Assembly: GCF_040545875.1 (NCBI RefSeq)
Contig: NZ_JBEPMR010000006.1
Origin: Faecalicatena_A orotica
GTDB lineage: Bacteria; Bacillota; Clostridia; Lachnospirales; Lachnospiraceae
Length of the DNA: 64,000 nucleotides
Strand: one strand, 5' to 3'
A program made the position numbers and the translations under genes. Positions 1 to 8,839 of the stretch are shown piece after piece (positions within the stretch are counted from its first letter, which is position 1; each line of letters begins with the position of its first letter). The notes under the pieces were generated by a model. The model had not been told where the DNA came from, searched no databases, and saw nothing but the letters and a program-made list of their open reading frames with translations.

Positions 1-275
1 GGGTAACATCAAAGGAAGAGACTGTAAGAGTCTCTGTATTTAACAGCGGCAAGCCAATACCGGAGGAAGATCTAGGGAAGCTCTGGGATAAGTTCTACAA
101 AGTGGATAAGGCCCATACCCGGGAGTATGGCGGGAATGGAATCGGGCTCTCAATAGTTAAGGCGATTATGGAGTCTTTTCATCAGGATTATGGTGTCAGA
201 AATTTCGAGAACGGGGTAGAATTCTGGTTTGAACTGGATTCCGGGAAAATGGAACCGGTAAGTAAAAAATCTTGA
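1..275 (+). CDS. Sensor histidine kinase, C-terminal fragment
   Basis: The window opens inside this gene; the reading frame runs from base 3 to the TGA at 273-275. About 90 residues remain and they are the end of a HATPase_c ATP-binding domain. A degenerate G1 box (FNSGKPIP), the F box (LWDKFYKVD) and the G2 box (GGNGIGLSIV) are in the order expected for a HisKA/HATPase histidine kinase. The sensor part and phospho-accepting His lie upstream of the window, so the stimulus cannot be told. A response regulator gene is probably further upstream. Assignment to the kinase superfamily is firm; the subfamily is not. Confidence 0.9.
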   Translation, partial: VTSKEETVRVSVFNSGKPIPEEDLGKLWDKFYKVDKAHTREYGGNGIGLSIVKAIMESFHQDYGVRNFENGVEFWFELDSGKMEPVSKKS

Positions 276-309
276 AAAACGTAAGGAAATGCGTTAAAAT
301 GCTACTATT

Positions 310-357
310 AAGGCATACAACGTGCCAACTGGCAACAGTCGGTATATTGTATGCCTT
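310..357. other. Inverted repeat between kinase and hisH
   Basis: An 11-bp perfect inverted repeat (AAGGCATACAA at 310-320, TTGTATGCCTT at 347-357) with a 26-nt loop lies after the kinase stop codon. No T-run follows, so it is a weak terminator at best. No T-box or other leader motif for histidine genes was recognised in the 175-bp gap. Confidence 0.45.
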
Positions 358-450
358 ATTCCACGATCTGGATACGGTTGACACAGCCCCGGTGCCTGTA
401 ATCGGGACCGGCAATACGGACACGGATAAAAGGGGAAAGGATGAAAACTT

Positions 451-1056
451 ATGATAGCAGTAATTGATTATGACGCGGGCAATATAAAGAGTGTGGAAAA
501 AGCACTCCTGCTGCTCGGACAGGAAGTTGTGATAACGAAAGACCGGGATACGATTCTCAAGGCAGATAAAGTAATCCTGCCGGGAGTAGGGGCTTTTGGT
601 GATGCTATGGCGAATCTGAGAGAGAGAGGCCTTGATAAAGTGATTCATGAAGTTGTGGCCAGGGAGATTCCGTTTCTTGGAATCTGCCTTGGACTCCAGC
701 TTTTATTCGAGCAGAGCGATGAATCTCCCGGCGTAAAGGGACTTGGAGTTCTGAAAGGAGAGATTCTGCGTATTCCGGATCAGGAAGGGCTGAAGATTCC
801 GCATATGGGATGGAACTCACTGGAACTTAGTGGGGATGGCAGACTGTTTCGGGGAGTGCCGGAGCAGTCCTATGTTTACTTCGTGCATTCCTATTATCTG
901 AAGGCGGAGGATGAGAACATCGTGAAGGCTTCCACGGAATACAGCACCCATATCCACGCTTCCGTTGAATCGGGAAATGTGTTTGCCTGCCAGTTCCATC
1001 CGGAAAAGAGCAGTGACGTAGGCTTAAAAATACTGAAGAATTTTGTGGAACTTTAG
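451..1056 (+). CDS. hisH: Imidazole glycerol phosphate synthase, glutaminase subunit
   Basis: HisH (201 aa) releases ammonia from glutamine and channels it to HisF for histidine synthesis, also yielding the purine intermediate AICAR. It is a class I glutamine amidotransferase: the nucleophile Cys79 is in GICLGLQLLF and the His183/Glu185 pair is in QFHPEKS, completing the triad. Length is normal for the family. An AAGGGGAAAGG stretch precedes the ATG. hisF follows after 11 bp, so the two subunits are co-transcribed. No other his gene is visible, so the rest of the pathway is either elsewhere or absent. Confidence 0.96.
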   Translation: MIAVIDYDAGNIKSVEKALLLLGQEVVITKDRDTILKADKVILPGVGAFGDAMANLRERGLDKVIHEVVAREIPFLGICLGLQLLFEQSDESPGVKGLGVLKGEILRIPDQEGLKIPHMGWNSLELSGDGRLFRGVPEQSYVYFVHSYYLKAEDENIVKASTEYSTHIHASVESGNVFACQFHPEKSSDVGLKILKNFVEL

Positions 1057-1067
1057 GAGGAAGGGCG

Positions 1068-1829
1068 ATGTTTACAAAGAGAATCATTCCATGTCTGGAT
1101 GTGAATGCAGGCAGGGTTGTGAAGGGCGTTAATTTCGTGGATTTAAAGGATGCGGGGGATCCGGTTGAGATTGCAAAGGCCTATGACAAGGCCGGGGCGG
1201 ATGAACTGGTATTTCTTGATATTACGGCGTCCTCCGATGCAAGGGAGACGGTTGTGGATATGGTCAGGAAGGTGGCGGAGTGTGTATTTATTCCGTTTAC
1301 AGTAGGAGGCGGAATCCGTACAGTAGAAGATTTCAGGGCGCTGCTTCGTGAAGGAGCGGATAAGATTTCCATCAATTCTTCTGCAATCAATACTCCGGAA
1401 CTGATCCATGACGCAGCGGAAAAGTTCGGCAGCCAGTGTGTAGTCGTGGCAATCGACGCGAAGAAGCGGGAGGATGGCAGTGGATGGAATATCTATAAGA
1501 ACGGCGGCCGGATCGATGTCGGTATAGATGCAGTCGAATGGGCCAGAAAGGTCGAAAGCCTCGGAGCGGGAGAGATTCTGCTGACGAGCATGGACTGTGA
1601 CGGCACAAAGGCAGGCTATGATCTGGAACTGACACGTACGATTGCGGAAAATGTTTCGATCCCGGTCATAGCATCAGGCGGCGCCGGCAGACTGGAACAT
1701 TTTAAAGAAGCGCTGACAGAAGGCAAGGCAGATGCCGCACTGGCAGCTTCACTGTTCCATTATAAAGAACTGGAAATCAGGGAAGTGAAGGAATACCTCC
1801 AGAAGGAAGGCATTTCAGTAAGGCTGTAG
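1068..1829 (+). CDS. hisF: Imidazole glycerol phosphate synthase, cyclase subunit
   Basis: HisF (253 aa) is the beta/alpha-barrel cyclase that uses ammonia from HisH to convert PRFAR to imidazole glycerol phosphate and AICAR. The start MFTKRIIPCLD carries catalytic Asp11, and Asp130 lies in VVAIDAKK. The phosphate-binding loops VGGGIRT and ASGGAG are intact. An AGGAGG site precedes the ATG. It is the second gene of the hisHF pair. The sequence looks like ordinary biosynthetic HisF, although hisHF-like pairs also occur in cell-surface sugar pathways and no glycan gene is visible here. Confidence 0.96.
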   Translation: MFTKRIIPCLDVNAGRVVKGVNFVDLKDAGDPVEIAKAYDKAGADELVFLDITASSDARETVVDMVRKVAECVFIPFTVGGGIRTVEDFRALLREGADKISINSSAINTPELIHDAAEKFGSQCVVVAIDAKKREDGSGWNIYKNGGRIDVGIDAVEWARKVESLGAGEILLTSMDCDGTKAGYDLELTRTIAENVSIPVIASGGAGRLEHFKEALTEGKADAALAASLFHYKELEIREVKEYLQKEGISVRL

Positions 1830-1867
1830 AGAGCCTTCGATTAATTAAACATAAAAGATAGGAGTAA

Positions 1868-2542
1868 ATGAACATGGCTGGGATAAATGGCGATTGGTAT
1901 GAAGCACTAAAAGATGAATTTAAAAAGGATTATTACAAGAACTTATTCCAGACGGTGAATCAGGAATACCATACCCGTCTGATATTTCCGCCCGCAAATG
2001 ATATATTCAATGCGTTTCATCTTACACCACTTAAGGATGTAAAAGTTGTGATTCTGGGGCAGGACCCGTACCATAATAACGGTCAGGCACACGGGCTGTG
2101 CTTCTCTGTAAAAAAAGGTGTGGAGGTTCCGCCGTCACTGGTGAACATTTATCAGGAACTTCATGATGACCTCGGCTGCGAGATCCCCAATCACGGCTGT
2201 CTGACAAAATGGGCCGAACAGGGTGTGCTGATGCTTAATACCGTTCTCACGGTTCGGGCACATCAGGCTAACTCCCACAGGGGAATCGGCTGGGAGGAAT
2301 TTACGGATGCAGCGATTAAAGTACTTAACGCGCAGGACCGGCCTATCGTGTTTATTCTCTGGGGAAGCCCGGCGCAACGGAAAAAAGTGATGCTGAATAA
2401 TCCAAAGCACCTGATTCTTCAGGCCCCCCATCCAAGCCCGTTGTCTGCATACAGGGGATTCTTCGGGAGCAAACCGTTTAGCCAGACGAACCGTTTTCTG
2501 GAGGAGAACAATGTGGAGCCGGTAGATTGGCAGATTGATTAA
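1868..2542 (+). CDS. ung: Uracil-DNA glycosylase
   Basis: Family 1 uracil-DNA glycosylase (224 aa) removes uracil from DNA as the first step of base-excision repair. The water-activating loop GQDPYH carries Asp66, and the DNA-intercalation motif HPSPLSAYRGFFGS carries the catalytic His near residue 188. Length is typical. A TAGGAG site lies just upstream of the ATG. The gene follows hisF by 38 bp without an obvious terminator, so readthrough is possible, but there is no functional link to histidine synthesis. A strong hairpin follows the stop codon. Confidence 0.97.
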   Translation: MNMAGINGDWYEALKDEFKKDYYKNLFQTVNQEYHTRLIFPPANDIFNAFHLTPLKDVKVVILGQDPYHNNGQAHGLCFSVKKGVEVPPSLVNIYQELHDDLGCEIPNHGCLTKWAEQGVLMLNTVLTVRAHQANSHRGIGWEEFTDAAIKVLNAQDRPIVFILWGSPAQRKKVMLNNPKHLILQAPHPSPLSAYRGFFGSKPFSQTNRFLEENNVEPVDWQID

Positions 2543-2590
2543 AAAGAAGGGGATGCGGCACTAATTACTTCGTGCTGCATCCCCTGTGTG
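2541..2590. terminator. Bidirectional terminator between ung and aldo/keto reductase
   Basis: Stem arms lie at 2549-2561 and 2572-2584 (13 bp with one G-T pair, 10-nt loop). The A-rich run before the stem becomes a T-run for minus-strand transcripts, so it best serves the aldo/keto reductase; ung probably shares it. Confidence 0.85.
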
Positions 2591-2592
2591 AT

Positions 2593-3570
2593 TTATCCCA
2601 CATGCCGTTCATATTTTTTAAAGTCTAAAATTTCTTCAATTTTCTCGAGAATAGGCTGCGGAATCGCATAATCGCTTGCAGACAAGTTGTTTTGCAACTG
2701 CTGCGGTGAACTTGCCCCCGTGATGATGCAGCTGATTTCTTTTTTCTGTAAAATCCATGCCATTGCCAAAACTGCCAAAGGAATATTCAGTTCATCGGAA
2801 ATGGCCGTCAGTTTTTCTACAATTTCAAAGGTATGGTCTGTCAGAAGGTTTTCAACCTGGTAATCCGCCTGGTGGACAGCTCTGGAACCGGCGGGATATG
2901 CCTGGCCGCGTTTGTATTTTCCGGTAAGGATGCCCTGTGAAAGTGGTGAAAAAGATGTGATTCCGATACCATATTTTCGACAGGTATCAAGCAGGGAATG
3001 CTCAATATAGCGGTCCAGCATATTATATTGGGGCTGTATCACTGTAAGGGGATACAGATTGTAACGTTCAATAATCCTCTGGGCTTCCTCGATTCTGTCA
3101 CTCCCCCATTCCTCACTCACACCATAGTATAAAATTTTACCCTGAGAAACAAGGTCGCTCATTGCCCGCAGTGTTTCTTCCATAGGAGTCCCGGTGTCAT
3201 AGCGGTGGCAATAATATAGATCAAGATAATCCAACTGCATATTTTTTAGGGTAGCAGAGCAATTTTCTAAAATATGTTTTCTGGACAATCCCCGGTCGTT
3301 GATGCCGGCTCCGGTGGGAAAATACACTTTGCTGGAGATAACAAGTTCGTGGCGCGGATAATCCTTTAATACCTGCCCCAGAAAACGCTCGGCTTCCCCG
3401 CTGCTGTATGCATCTGCGCAGTCGAAGAAATTCACACCGGAGTCAAAGGCGAGCTTTATTGTTTCTCTGGCTGTTTCTACAGCAGATGGATGGGCCAGAT
3501 TTGTCATCCAGCTTCCAAGAGCGATTTCACTTACTTTTAAACCACATTTACCTAAGTTTCGATACTTCAT
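2593..3570 (-). CDS. Aldo/keto reductase (potassium channel beta-subunit-like)
   Basis: A 325-aa NADPH-dependent oxidoreductase of the AKR superfamily. The start is placed at the ATG at 3570 (MKYRNLGKCG) because an AAAGGAG site precedes it and the family begins with this strand; an in-frame extension up to 3675 crosses the promoter. The catalytic tetrad is visible: Asp and Tyr in FFDCADAYSSG, Lys in ISSKVYFP, His in YYCHRYD. The C-terminal cofactor region (ITGASSPQQLQNN) fits the YghZ/Kv-beta group. It is transcribed away from a MerR gene across a promoter of MerR type, so it is probably induced by an electrophile or aldehyde. The natural substrate is not known. Confidence 0.92.
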   Translation of the reverse strand: MKYRNLGKCGLKVSEIALGSWMTNLAHPSAVETARETIKLAFDSGVNFFDCADAYSSGEAERFLGQVLKDYPRHELVISSKVYFPTGAGINDRGLSRKHILENCSATLKNMQLDYLDLYYCHRYDTGTPMEETLRAMSDLVSQGKILYYGVSEEWGSDRIEEAQRIIERYNLYPLTVIQPQYNMLDRYIEHSLLDTCRKYGIGITSFSPLSQGILTGKYKRGQAYPAGSRAVHQADYQVENLLTDHTFEIVEKLTAISDELNIPLAVLAMAWILQKKEISCIITGASSPQQLQNNLSASDYAIPQPILEKIEEILDFKKYERHVG

Positions 3571-3610
3571 ATTTTGATTTCTCCTTTTTGAATATTTATT
3601 TTCTTTACAA

Positions 3611-3641
3611 ATCGTATCATTTGAAGTAGACTTTAAGTCAA
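3611..3641 (-). promoter_or_regulatory. MerR-type promoter for aldo/keto reductase
   Basis: On the minus strand the -35 box TTGACT (3641-3636) and -10 box TACGAT (3616-3611) are 19 bp apart instead of 17. The spacer holds a near-dyad, ACTTAAAGT and ACTTCAAAT around CT. An overlong 19-bp spacer with a dyad is the hallmark of MerR-activated promoters, and a merR gene is divergently adjacent. Confidence 0.8.
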
Positions 3642-3697
3642 CAGCATTTTGAAATGTTATGCTTTTTCTGCTCAAAATTATAGTTTAGGAGGAGAAT

Positions 3698-4105
3698 ATG
3701 AAGCAATACAGTATCAGGGTTATATCGGAAATTACACAATTTCCTGCGTCGACACTTAGATATTATGAGAAATTAGGCCTGCTTAAAGGTGTAGAAAGAG
3801 ATAAGAATGGATTGAGGATTTACAATGAGGTTCATTTACAGCAGCTTAGAAGTATAAAATGCTTTAAAGACTGCGGAATGTCCCTCGGGGAGATATGTAA
3901 ATTTTACAAGTATGAGAATGATCTTGAAGGCAATATTGAGGAAATTCTTGATCTTATTCTGAATAGTGAAAAAGAATTAACAGACAGAATCGGCGAAATG
4001 CAGGAACAACTATTGCATATACAGCATAAAGTGCGTTATTACCAAGGAATAAAGCATGCAATTGTCCATCACGAAAAATGGGGAAGATTTGAAGATTATG
4101 CTTAA
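3698..4105 (+). CDS. MerR family transcriptional regulator
   Basis: A 135-aa MerR regulator. The N-terminal winged helix-turn-helix (ISEITQFPASTLRYYEKLGLL, about residues 9-29) is followed by the second helix pair (HLQQLRSIKCFKDCGMSLGEI) and a coiled-coil dimerisation helix from about residue 85. There is no large effector domain and no Cys pair of the metal-sensing type, so it resembles the small regulators of aldo/keto reductase genes that respond to aldehydes or other electrophiles. A TAGGAGGAG site precedes the ATG. Its end overlaps the start of the next kinase gene by 8 bp, which is odd because the two have no evident link. Confidence 0.92.
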   Translation: MKQYSIRVISEITQFPASTLRYYEKLGLLKGVERDKNGLRIYNEVHLQQLRSIKCFKDCGMSLGEICKFYKYENDLEGNIEEILDLILNSEKELTDRIGEMQEQLLHIQHKVRYYQGIKHAIVHHEKWGRFEDYA

Positions 4106-5825
4106 TTTGAAACTAAGCCTTAAAATTTCATTTTTACTGAGTATCATTATTTTTTTCAGCATATTTGTGTATTTAATGATTTATATCCGGCACTATCAAC
4201 AGTATGAGATTGAAACTGTCGGACAGGAGAACATTGCCACACTCCATTCAATTGATACATCTTTGATTACTGTATTTGAGAATGCCGATAATTATTCTAA
4301 ATTGATCCTGGCGGACAGTGTAGTTCAGGACCAGATGAAAAGTGGAAATATCGTATCAGATTTTAATAAACAGCAAGTTCTGATCAGCCGAATTTATTCG
4401 GTTATGCAGTTCTCGGAAAGTATCGATACTGCCTGGCTGATTGACCGTAATGGACAGAAACTGACTGTCGGCGAGCATGCTGATTCTTATTCGGAAAATA
4501 CAACAGAGTATGACTGGCTAAAAGATAAATATGGCAAGGTCCAACTGCTCACAGAAAAGAGAGAGGGGCAGAATTATTCCGTGCTGGTAAGGCCATTTAA
4601 TGACCTGAATACTTTTGAAAGCCGTGGTGTGATAGGGGTACAGATTGATAATCAAAAAATAAAATCACTTATTTCAGAGAGTGTTATTTCTGAGAAGGAT
4701 GGGATTATCATTTTAAATGAAAACAACGATGTAATTTTCAAAGAAGGAGACCTTAGCCCGGCTGACAGTATTCTGCAGACTGCCAGTGAACTGGAAACTT
4801 CGGATGGTGAACTTCTGCGTCTGGAAAATATTGATAAAAAGCCATTTTTTTTATCAGGAATTATTAATTATGAGAAGGGCTGGAAAATCATCAGGTATTC
4901 TCCCGTAATAAAAACGGATAGTTTTCAAAAAATCTTACAGTTTAATATCATCCTCATCATTGCACTTGGAATTTTGATTATAGGAATTTCGGTCACAATT
5001 GCAAATATTCTGACAAGACCGGTACAAGCCCTGCTGGACAGAATGAAAAACGTGGAACACGGAGAACTTACCAAAATCAGTGAACGGACATATTTAAGCG
5101 AATTCCGCGTATTGTTTGACGGGTACAATAAGATGGTCGATGAGATCAAGCGATTGATCCAAGAAGCTGTTTTAAGGCAGAAGCGCATTCGGATTGTAGA
5201 AATGAATGAAATGCAGGAATTAATGAAGCCACATTTTCTTTATAATACGCTGGAAACATTAGAGGCTCTTATTCTTACGGAAAACATGCGGGACAGCGCA
5301 AAACTTGTCGAGGCACTTGGTGATTTTTATAGAAAATCAGTCAGTGGCGGCCGGGAATTTCTTTCAATCAGTGAGGAAATACAGATTGCCAGGGATTATG
5401 CGGATATCCTTAAAATAAGGTTTGGGGAAACCTTCAAATTTGATGTCCGTCTGGATGAAGCATGCGCTAAGTACAATATTCCAAAATTGACGATTCAGCC
5501 GCTGGTAGAAAATTCGTTTCAGCATGGAATCCGGCAGCGGAAACAATATGGGTACATTCAGGTTTGTGTTGAGAAAATTCAAGATAAGATACATATCTGC
5601 GTGAGAGATAATGGGAAAGGAATCCCAAAAGAGGTTATGGATGAGATATCTTCCTGCAAAACATACAGCGAGAAGCGCAGTCTGGGCTTAAGGGGAACCA
5701 TCCAGAGACTGAGCCTTTTGTATGAAGATGCGTTTTCATATGAGATATTAAATAGCGATATGTCAGAGATACATATTTATCTGGAAAGCGATGTTTTGGG
5801 GGAATATGAATTATGGAAAAACTGA
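4098..5825 (+). CDS. YesM-family sensor histidine kinase
   Basis: A 575-aa membrane kinase of the YesM/LytS-like group (His_kinase plus HATPase_c). The ATG at 4098 is preferred because the following residues form the first membrane helix (about 7-30); an upstream in-frame ATG at 4056 would only add residues inside merR. An extracytoplasmic sensor region runs to about residue 285, then a second membrane helix, a HAMP linker, the phospho-acceptor motif MKPHFLYNTLETLE, the N box PLVENSFQHG and the G box DNGKGIP. It overlaps the response regulator by 13 bp, so the two are translationally coupled. By context it senses a plant-derived oligosaccharide or its binding protein and controls the arabinoside operon downstream. 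Confidence 0.93.
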   Translation: MLNLKLSLKISFLLSIIIFFSIFVYLMIYIRHYQQYEIETVGQENIATLHSIDTSLITVFENADNYSKLILADSVVQDQMKSGNIVSDFNKQQVLISRIYSVMQFSESIDTAWLIDRNGQKLTVGEHADSYSENTTEYDWLKDKYGKVQLLTEKREGQNYSVLVRPFNDLNTFESRGVIGVQIDNQKIKSLISESVISEKDGIIILNENNDVIFKEGDLSPADSILQTASELETSDGELLRLENIDKKPFFLSGIINYEKGWKIIRYSPVIKTDSFQKILQFNIILIIALGILIIGISVTIANILTRPVQALLDRMKNVEHGELTKISERTYLSEFRVLFDGYNKMVDEIKRLIQEAVLRQKRIRIVEMNEMQELMKPHFLYNTLETLEALILTENMRDSAKLVEALGDFYRKSVSGGREFLSISEEIQIARDYADILKIRFGETFKFDVRLDEACAKYNIPKLTIQPLVENSFQHGIRQRKQYGYIQVCVEKIQDKIHICVRDNGKGIPKEVMDEISSCKTYSEKRSLGLRGTIQRLSLLYEDAFSYEILNSDMSEIHIYLESDVLGEYELWKN

Positions 5826-7330
5826 AGGTAATTCTTATTGATGATGAAATGCTGATTAGAAAGCTAATCCGCATGAAAATGAACACAGACAGGTTAAATC
5901 TGGAAATCATAGGAGAATATTCAAACGGAGCCGATGCATTTGCGGATATTCAAAACGTCAGACCGGATATCGTTATCAGTGATATTTGTATGCCGGAGGA
6001 AGACGGACTTTCATTCAGTGAAAAGTGTGTGCAGATCCTGCCGGAAGTTAAGATTATACTCGTAACGGGCTATGATGATTTTGAATACGCCAGAAGAAGT
6101 ATCAAAGTGGGAATTTTTGACTATCTTTTAAAGCCGGTGCAGGCAGATGAACTGAACTCTGCCCTTGAGCGTGCCACAGAAGAAATTAGAAAGCTTCGCG
6201 AGCAAAAGGAAAAGCATAACCAGTTCCGGGATGAAATAGAAAAACATAAAACGGCCTTTCGGGATATTTATATTAACAAGATTTTAGCAGAAGACGATAT
6301 AGGAGAAGATGTAGAAGCCAAACTTCTGGAGTATGGAGTAACCATTGACAGAACAGGTTGTGATAAAGTCAGAATTGCGGTTCTGGTCGTTCAGGAAGGT
6401 TTTTATGAAGTGGCTTTGATTGCCCAGGTGCTGGATGAAGCGAGTGCATTTTTTGAAAGCGATGAGGGGGTTGTTGTATTAAAAGATCTGTGGAACCGGA
6501 TTGTGATTATTTCTGATAATGCAGAAATTCCTTTTGTGGAATGTATAGATATTTTAAAATTACTGATCCGGACAAAATTGGGATGCCATCTGTTAGCCGG
6601 AGTATCAGAACCGTTTGAAGGGTGGGGGATGCTCCGCGCGGCATATCTGGATGCACTTGCCTTTATACGGGAGAAACGGCAGGAAGAGAAAATTGAAGGC
6701 GCGAAAGCGCTGCCCGGATGGGAAGAATTAAAAGAAGCAGTCCAAAATGGCAGCATGGAAAAAGTACAGGAAATCGTGAAAGACTGTATTCCGGATGAAG
6801 AAGATCTTTATGAACTGCGCAGAAAGATACATATGAGCTGCCAGAAACTTTGTATTGATTTGGAAATCAATCAGTGTGGCCTTGTGTTTGATAAAGAGTT
6901 GTCCTGGTGTTATACGGCAGAGCATCTGAAGTACTGTCTGGGGAATATTGCGGTAGAAATAGCTGTCAGAAAAAAAATCGAACGTGGAGACAGCAATGGA
7001 ATGACAATACAGAAAATATTGCTGTTTATGCTCAGTCAGATTGACAGGGAAGAATTGAGTTTAAATTATTTGAGTACAGAGTTTTCTGTCAGCAACAGCC
7101 ATTTGAGCAAGATGTTGAAAAGTTTTACAGGAAAAAAGTATGTAGAAATACAGTCTGACATGAGGCTTTTGAAGATGCTCGAGCTCATCCATACAACGAA
7201 TTTAAAAGATTATAATATTGGCAGGCAGATCGGAATACAGGATGCCCATTACCTGAGTATCTGGTTCAAGAAAATGATGGGGTATTCGATAACAGAATAT
7301 AGAAAATTGATTGAAACAAAATCAAAATAA
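5813..7330 (+). CDS. YesN-family response regulator, AraC-type output
   Basis: A 505-aa response regulator. The N-terminal receiver has Asp57 in VISDICMPEEDG and the conserved Lys in YLLKPVQ. A long central region of unclear fold follows, and the C-terminal 100 residues form an AraC/XylS double helix-turn-helix (LSTEFSVSNSHLSKMLKSF, then AHYLSIWFKKMMGYS). It is the cognate partner of the overlapping kinase and probably activates the solute-binding protein and permease operon that begins 130 bp downstream. Confidence 0.93.
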   Translation: MEKLKVILIDDEMLIRKLIRMKMNTDRLNLEIIGEYSNGADAFADIQNVRPDIVISDICMPEEDGLSFSEKCVQILPEVKIILVTGYDDFEYARRSIKVGIFDYLLKPVQADELNSALERATEEIRKLREQKEKHNQFRDEIEKHKTAFRDIYINKILAEDDIGEDVEAKLLEYGVTIDRTGCDKVRIAVLVVQEGFYEVALIAQVLDEASAFFESDEGVVVLKDLWNRIVIISDNAEIPFVECIDILKLLIRTKLGCHLLAGVSEPFEGWGMLRAAYLDALAFIREKRQEEKIEGAKALPGWEELKEAVQNGSMEKVQEIVKDCIPDEEDLYELRRKIHMSCQKLCIDLEINQCGLVFDKELSWCYTAEHLKYCLGNIAVEIAVRKKIERGDSNGMTIQKILLFMLSQIDREELSLNYLSTEFSVSNSHLSKMLKSFTGKKYVEIQSDMRLLKMLELIHTTNLKDYNIGRQIGIQDAHYLSIWFKKMMGYSITEYRKLIETKSK

Positions 7331-7342
7331 TGAAATATTGAG

Positions 7343-7410
7343 ATGAAAAAGAACAAGAAAATGAAACATTCCTGAAAGGTTTATGAATGTATTTGCTTGT
7401 TCTTTTTCAT
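7343..7410. terminator. Long inverted repeat after response regulator
   Basis: A perfect 15-bp inverted repeat: ATGAAAAAGAACAAG at 7343-7357 and its complement at 7396-7410, with further pairing inside the loop. It may end the regulator transcript. A third AAGAACAAG follows near 7426, so the arms could also be binding sites for the regulator next to the operon promoter. Confidence 0.6.
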
Positions 7411-7459
7411 TATAATTAATTATACAAGAACAAGCTATCGTTCATAAGGAGGTAATGAA

Positions 7460-8773
7460 ATGAAAAAGGTAATGAGAAAGGTGGGAGCAATGCTTCTTGC
7501 AGCTTCCATGACAGTTTCGCTTGCAGCCTGCGGTTCATCAAAGGATGAATCAGGTTCGGCAAAGGATTCAGATGGACAGATCACACTGACAATCTGGCAT
7601 CAGTCGGTGGCAGACACAGATCCGGTAAAGAAGATTATCGAAGATTCTGTAGAAGAATATCATGAGCTGCATCCAAACATAACGATTGAACAGGATGGTG
7701 TTACGGGAGAACAGTATAAAACGAAGATTAAAACTGCATTTGCAGCTGGAGAGGCACCGGATATCTCATATATGTTCAGCGGGGGAAGCTTTGTGAAGCC
7801 TTATATTGATGCGTCATATCTTCTTCCTATCGATGATTATGTGAGTGAAGACACCTTAAATAGTGTCCTGCCGGGTATGCTGGACGGATGTACGTTTGAC
7901 GACAAGTTATATACACTTCCTACAGTAACGTTTCTCGCAAACCTGTACTGCAATACAGAAATGTTTGAAGATGCAGGTGCGAAGATCCCTACAACATGGG
8001 AGGAACTGCTGGATGCAATTGATAAACTGAATGCAGCCGGATATACCCCGATGATTCTGGGAGAAAAAGACAGATGGCCGGGTATGTATATGTATGATAT
8101 TATTTCCGCAAGAACTGCAGGGAATGCAGGACTGGAAGAAGCATTTGGCGATCCGTCAAAATTTAATTCCAAACCGTTTATAGAAGCGGCAGAAAAGCTT
8201 CAGGAACTGGTGAATGCAGGCGCTTTTAACAAAAACATGATGAGCATGAGCTACGATGAAATGGTGGAAGGTTTTGCAGCAGGACAGGCAGCAATGCTTT
8301 ATCAGGCAAACTGGGTACATCCATCCATTCAGGCAGAGGATTCACCGACAAATGGTAAGGTGTCTTGTATTGCATTCCCGGTAATTAAAGATGGTGCAGG
8401 CAGTATCACAGAATTCTCCGGCGGCAGCTCAGACGGATATTATATCAATGCGAATTGTGAACATCCGAAGGAAGCAGTGGAATACCTTGAATATTTGAGC
8501 AAGAAGATCGGTCAGGTTGGGTATCAGCAGGGAGCAGGACTCCCATGCTGGGATACAACAGGTGTGGATACTTCAGGGCTTACACCACTGGATACCGAGT
8601 CTGCAGGCTTGATGGAAACAGGAACATCTTATATTTCATGGTGGGATAATATTCTTTCATCAGAAGATTCTGAAACTTATAAAGATTTATTGGCTCAGCT
8701 GATCGGATTACAGATTACTCCAGAGCAATTCTGCGAGAGCATGTCAAAATTGAGCCCTTCAGATTTTTATTAA
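7460..8773 (+). CDS. Sugar ABC transporter solute-binding lipoprotein (family 1)
   Basis: A 437-aa extracellular solute-binding protein of the MalE-like family 1. The signal peptide ends in the lipobox SLAACG, so the mature protein starts with a lipid-anchored Cys and an unstructured Ser/Asp-rich linker, then the binding fold from about residue 40 (ITLTIWHQSVAD). An AAGGAGG site precedes the ATG. Two permease genes and intracellular glycosidases follow. From context the ligand is an arabinose- and xylose-containing oligosaccharide; the sequence alone does not fix this. Confidence 0.93.
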   Translation: MKKVMRKVGAMLLAASMTVSLAACGSSKDESGSAKDSDGQITLTIWHQSVADTDPVKKIIEDSVEEYHELHPNITIEQDGVTGEQYKTKIKTAFAAGEAPDISYMFSGGSFVKPYIDASYLLPIDDYVSEDTLNSVLPGMLDGCTFDDKLYTLPTVTFLANLYCNTEMFEDAGAKIPTTWEELLDAIDKLNAAGYTPMILGEKDRWPGMYMYDIISARTAGNAGLEEAFGDPSKFNSKPFIEAAEKLQELVNAGAFNKNMMSMSYDEMVEGFAAGQAAMLYQANWVHPSIQAEDSPTNGKVSCIAFPVIKDGAGSITEFSGGSSDGYYINANCEHPKEAVEYLEYLSKKIGQVGYQQGAGLPCWDTTGVDTSGLTPLDTESAGLMETGTSYISWWDNILSSEDSETYKDLLAQLIGLQITPEQFCESMSKLSPSDFY

Positions 8774-8789
8774 AGATTAAGGTTCATAA

Positions 8790-8819
8790 AAAGGGGCTGC
8801 ATTTCATTGTAGCCCCTTT
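8790..8819 (+). terminator. Stem-loop between binding-protein and permease genes
   Basis: A 12-bp stem with one G-U pair (arms 8790-8801 and 8808-8819) and a 6-nt loop, ending in TTT. Such hairpins after the binding-protein gene commonly act as partial terminators or mRNA stabilisers, giving more binding protein than permease. Confidence 0.75.
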
Positions 8820-8839
8820 GCTGTAAGGAGAGCATTGAA

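Noticed and set aside
276..450. T-box leader for histidine genes
   Set aside because: No AGGGTGG-type T-box sequence, specifier loop or terminator hairpin with T-run was found.
272..454. Short plus-strand frame before hisH
   Set aside because: It overlaps the hisH start, has no ribosome site and includes the inverted repeat at 310-357; no family pattern is visible.
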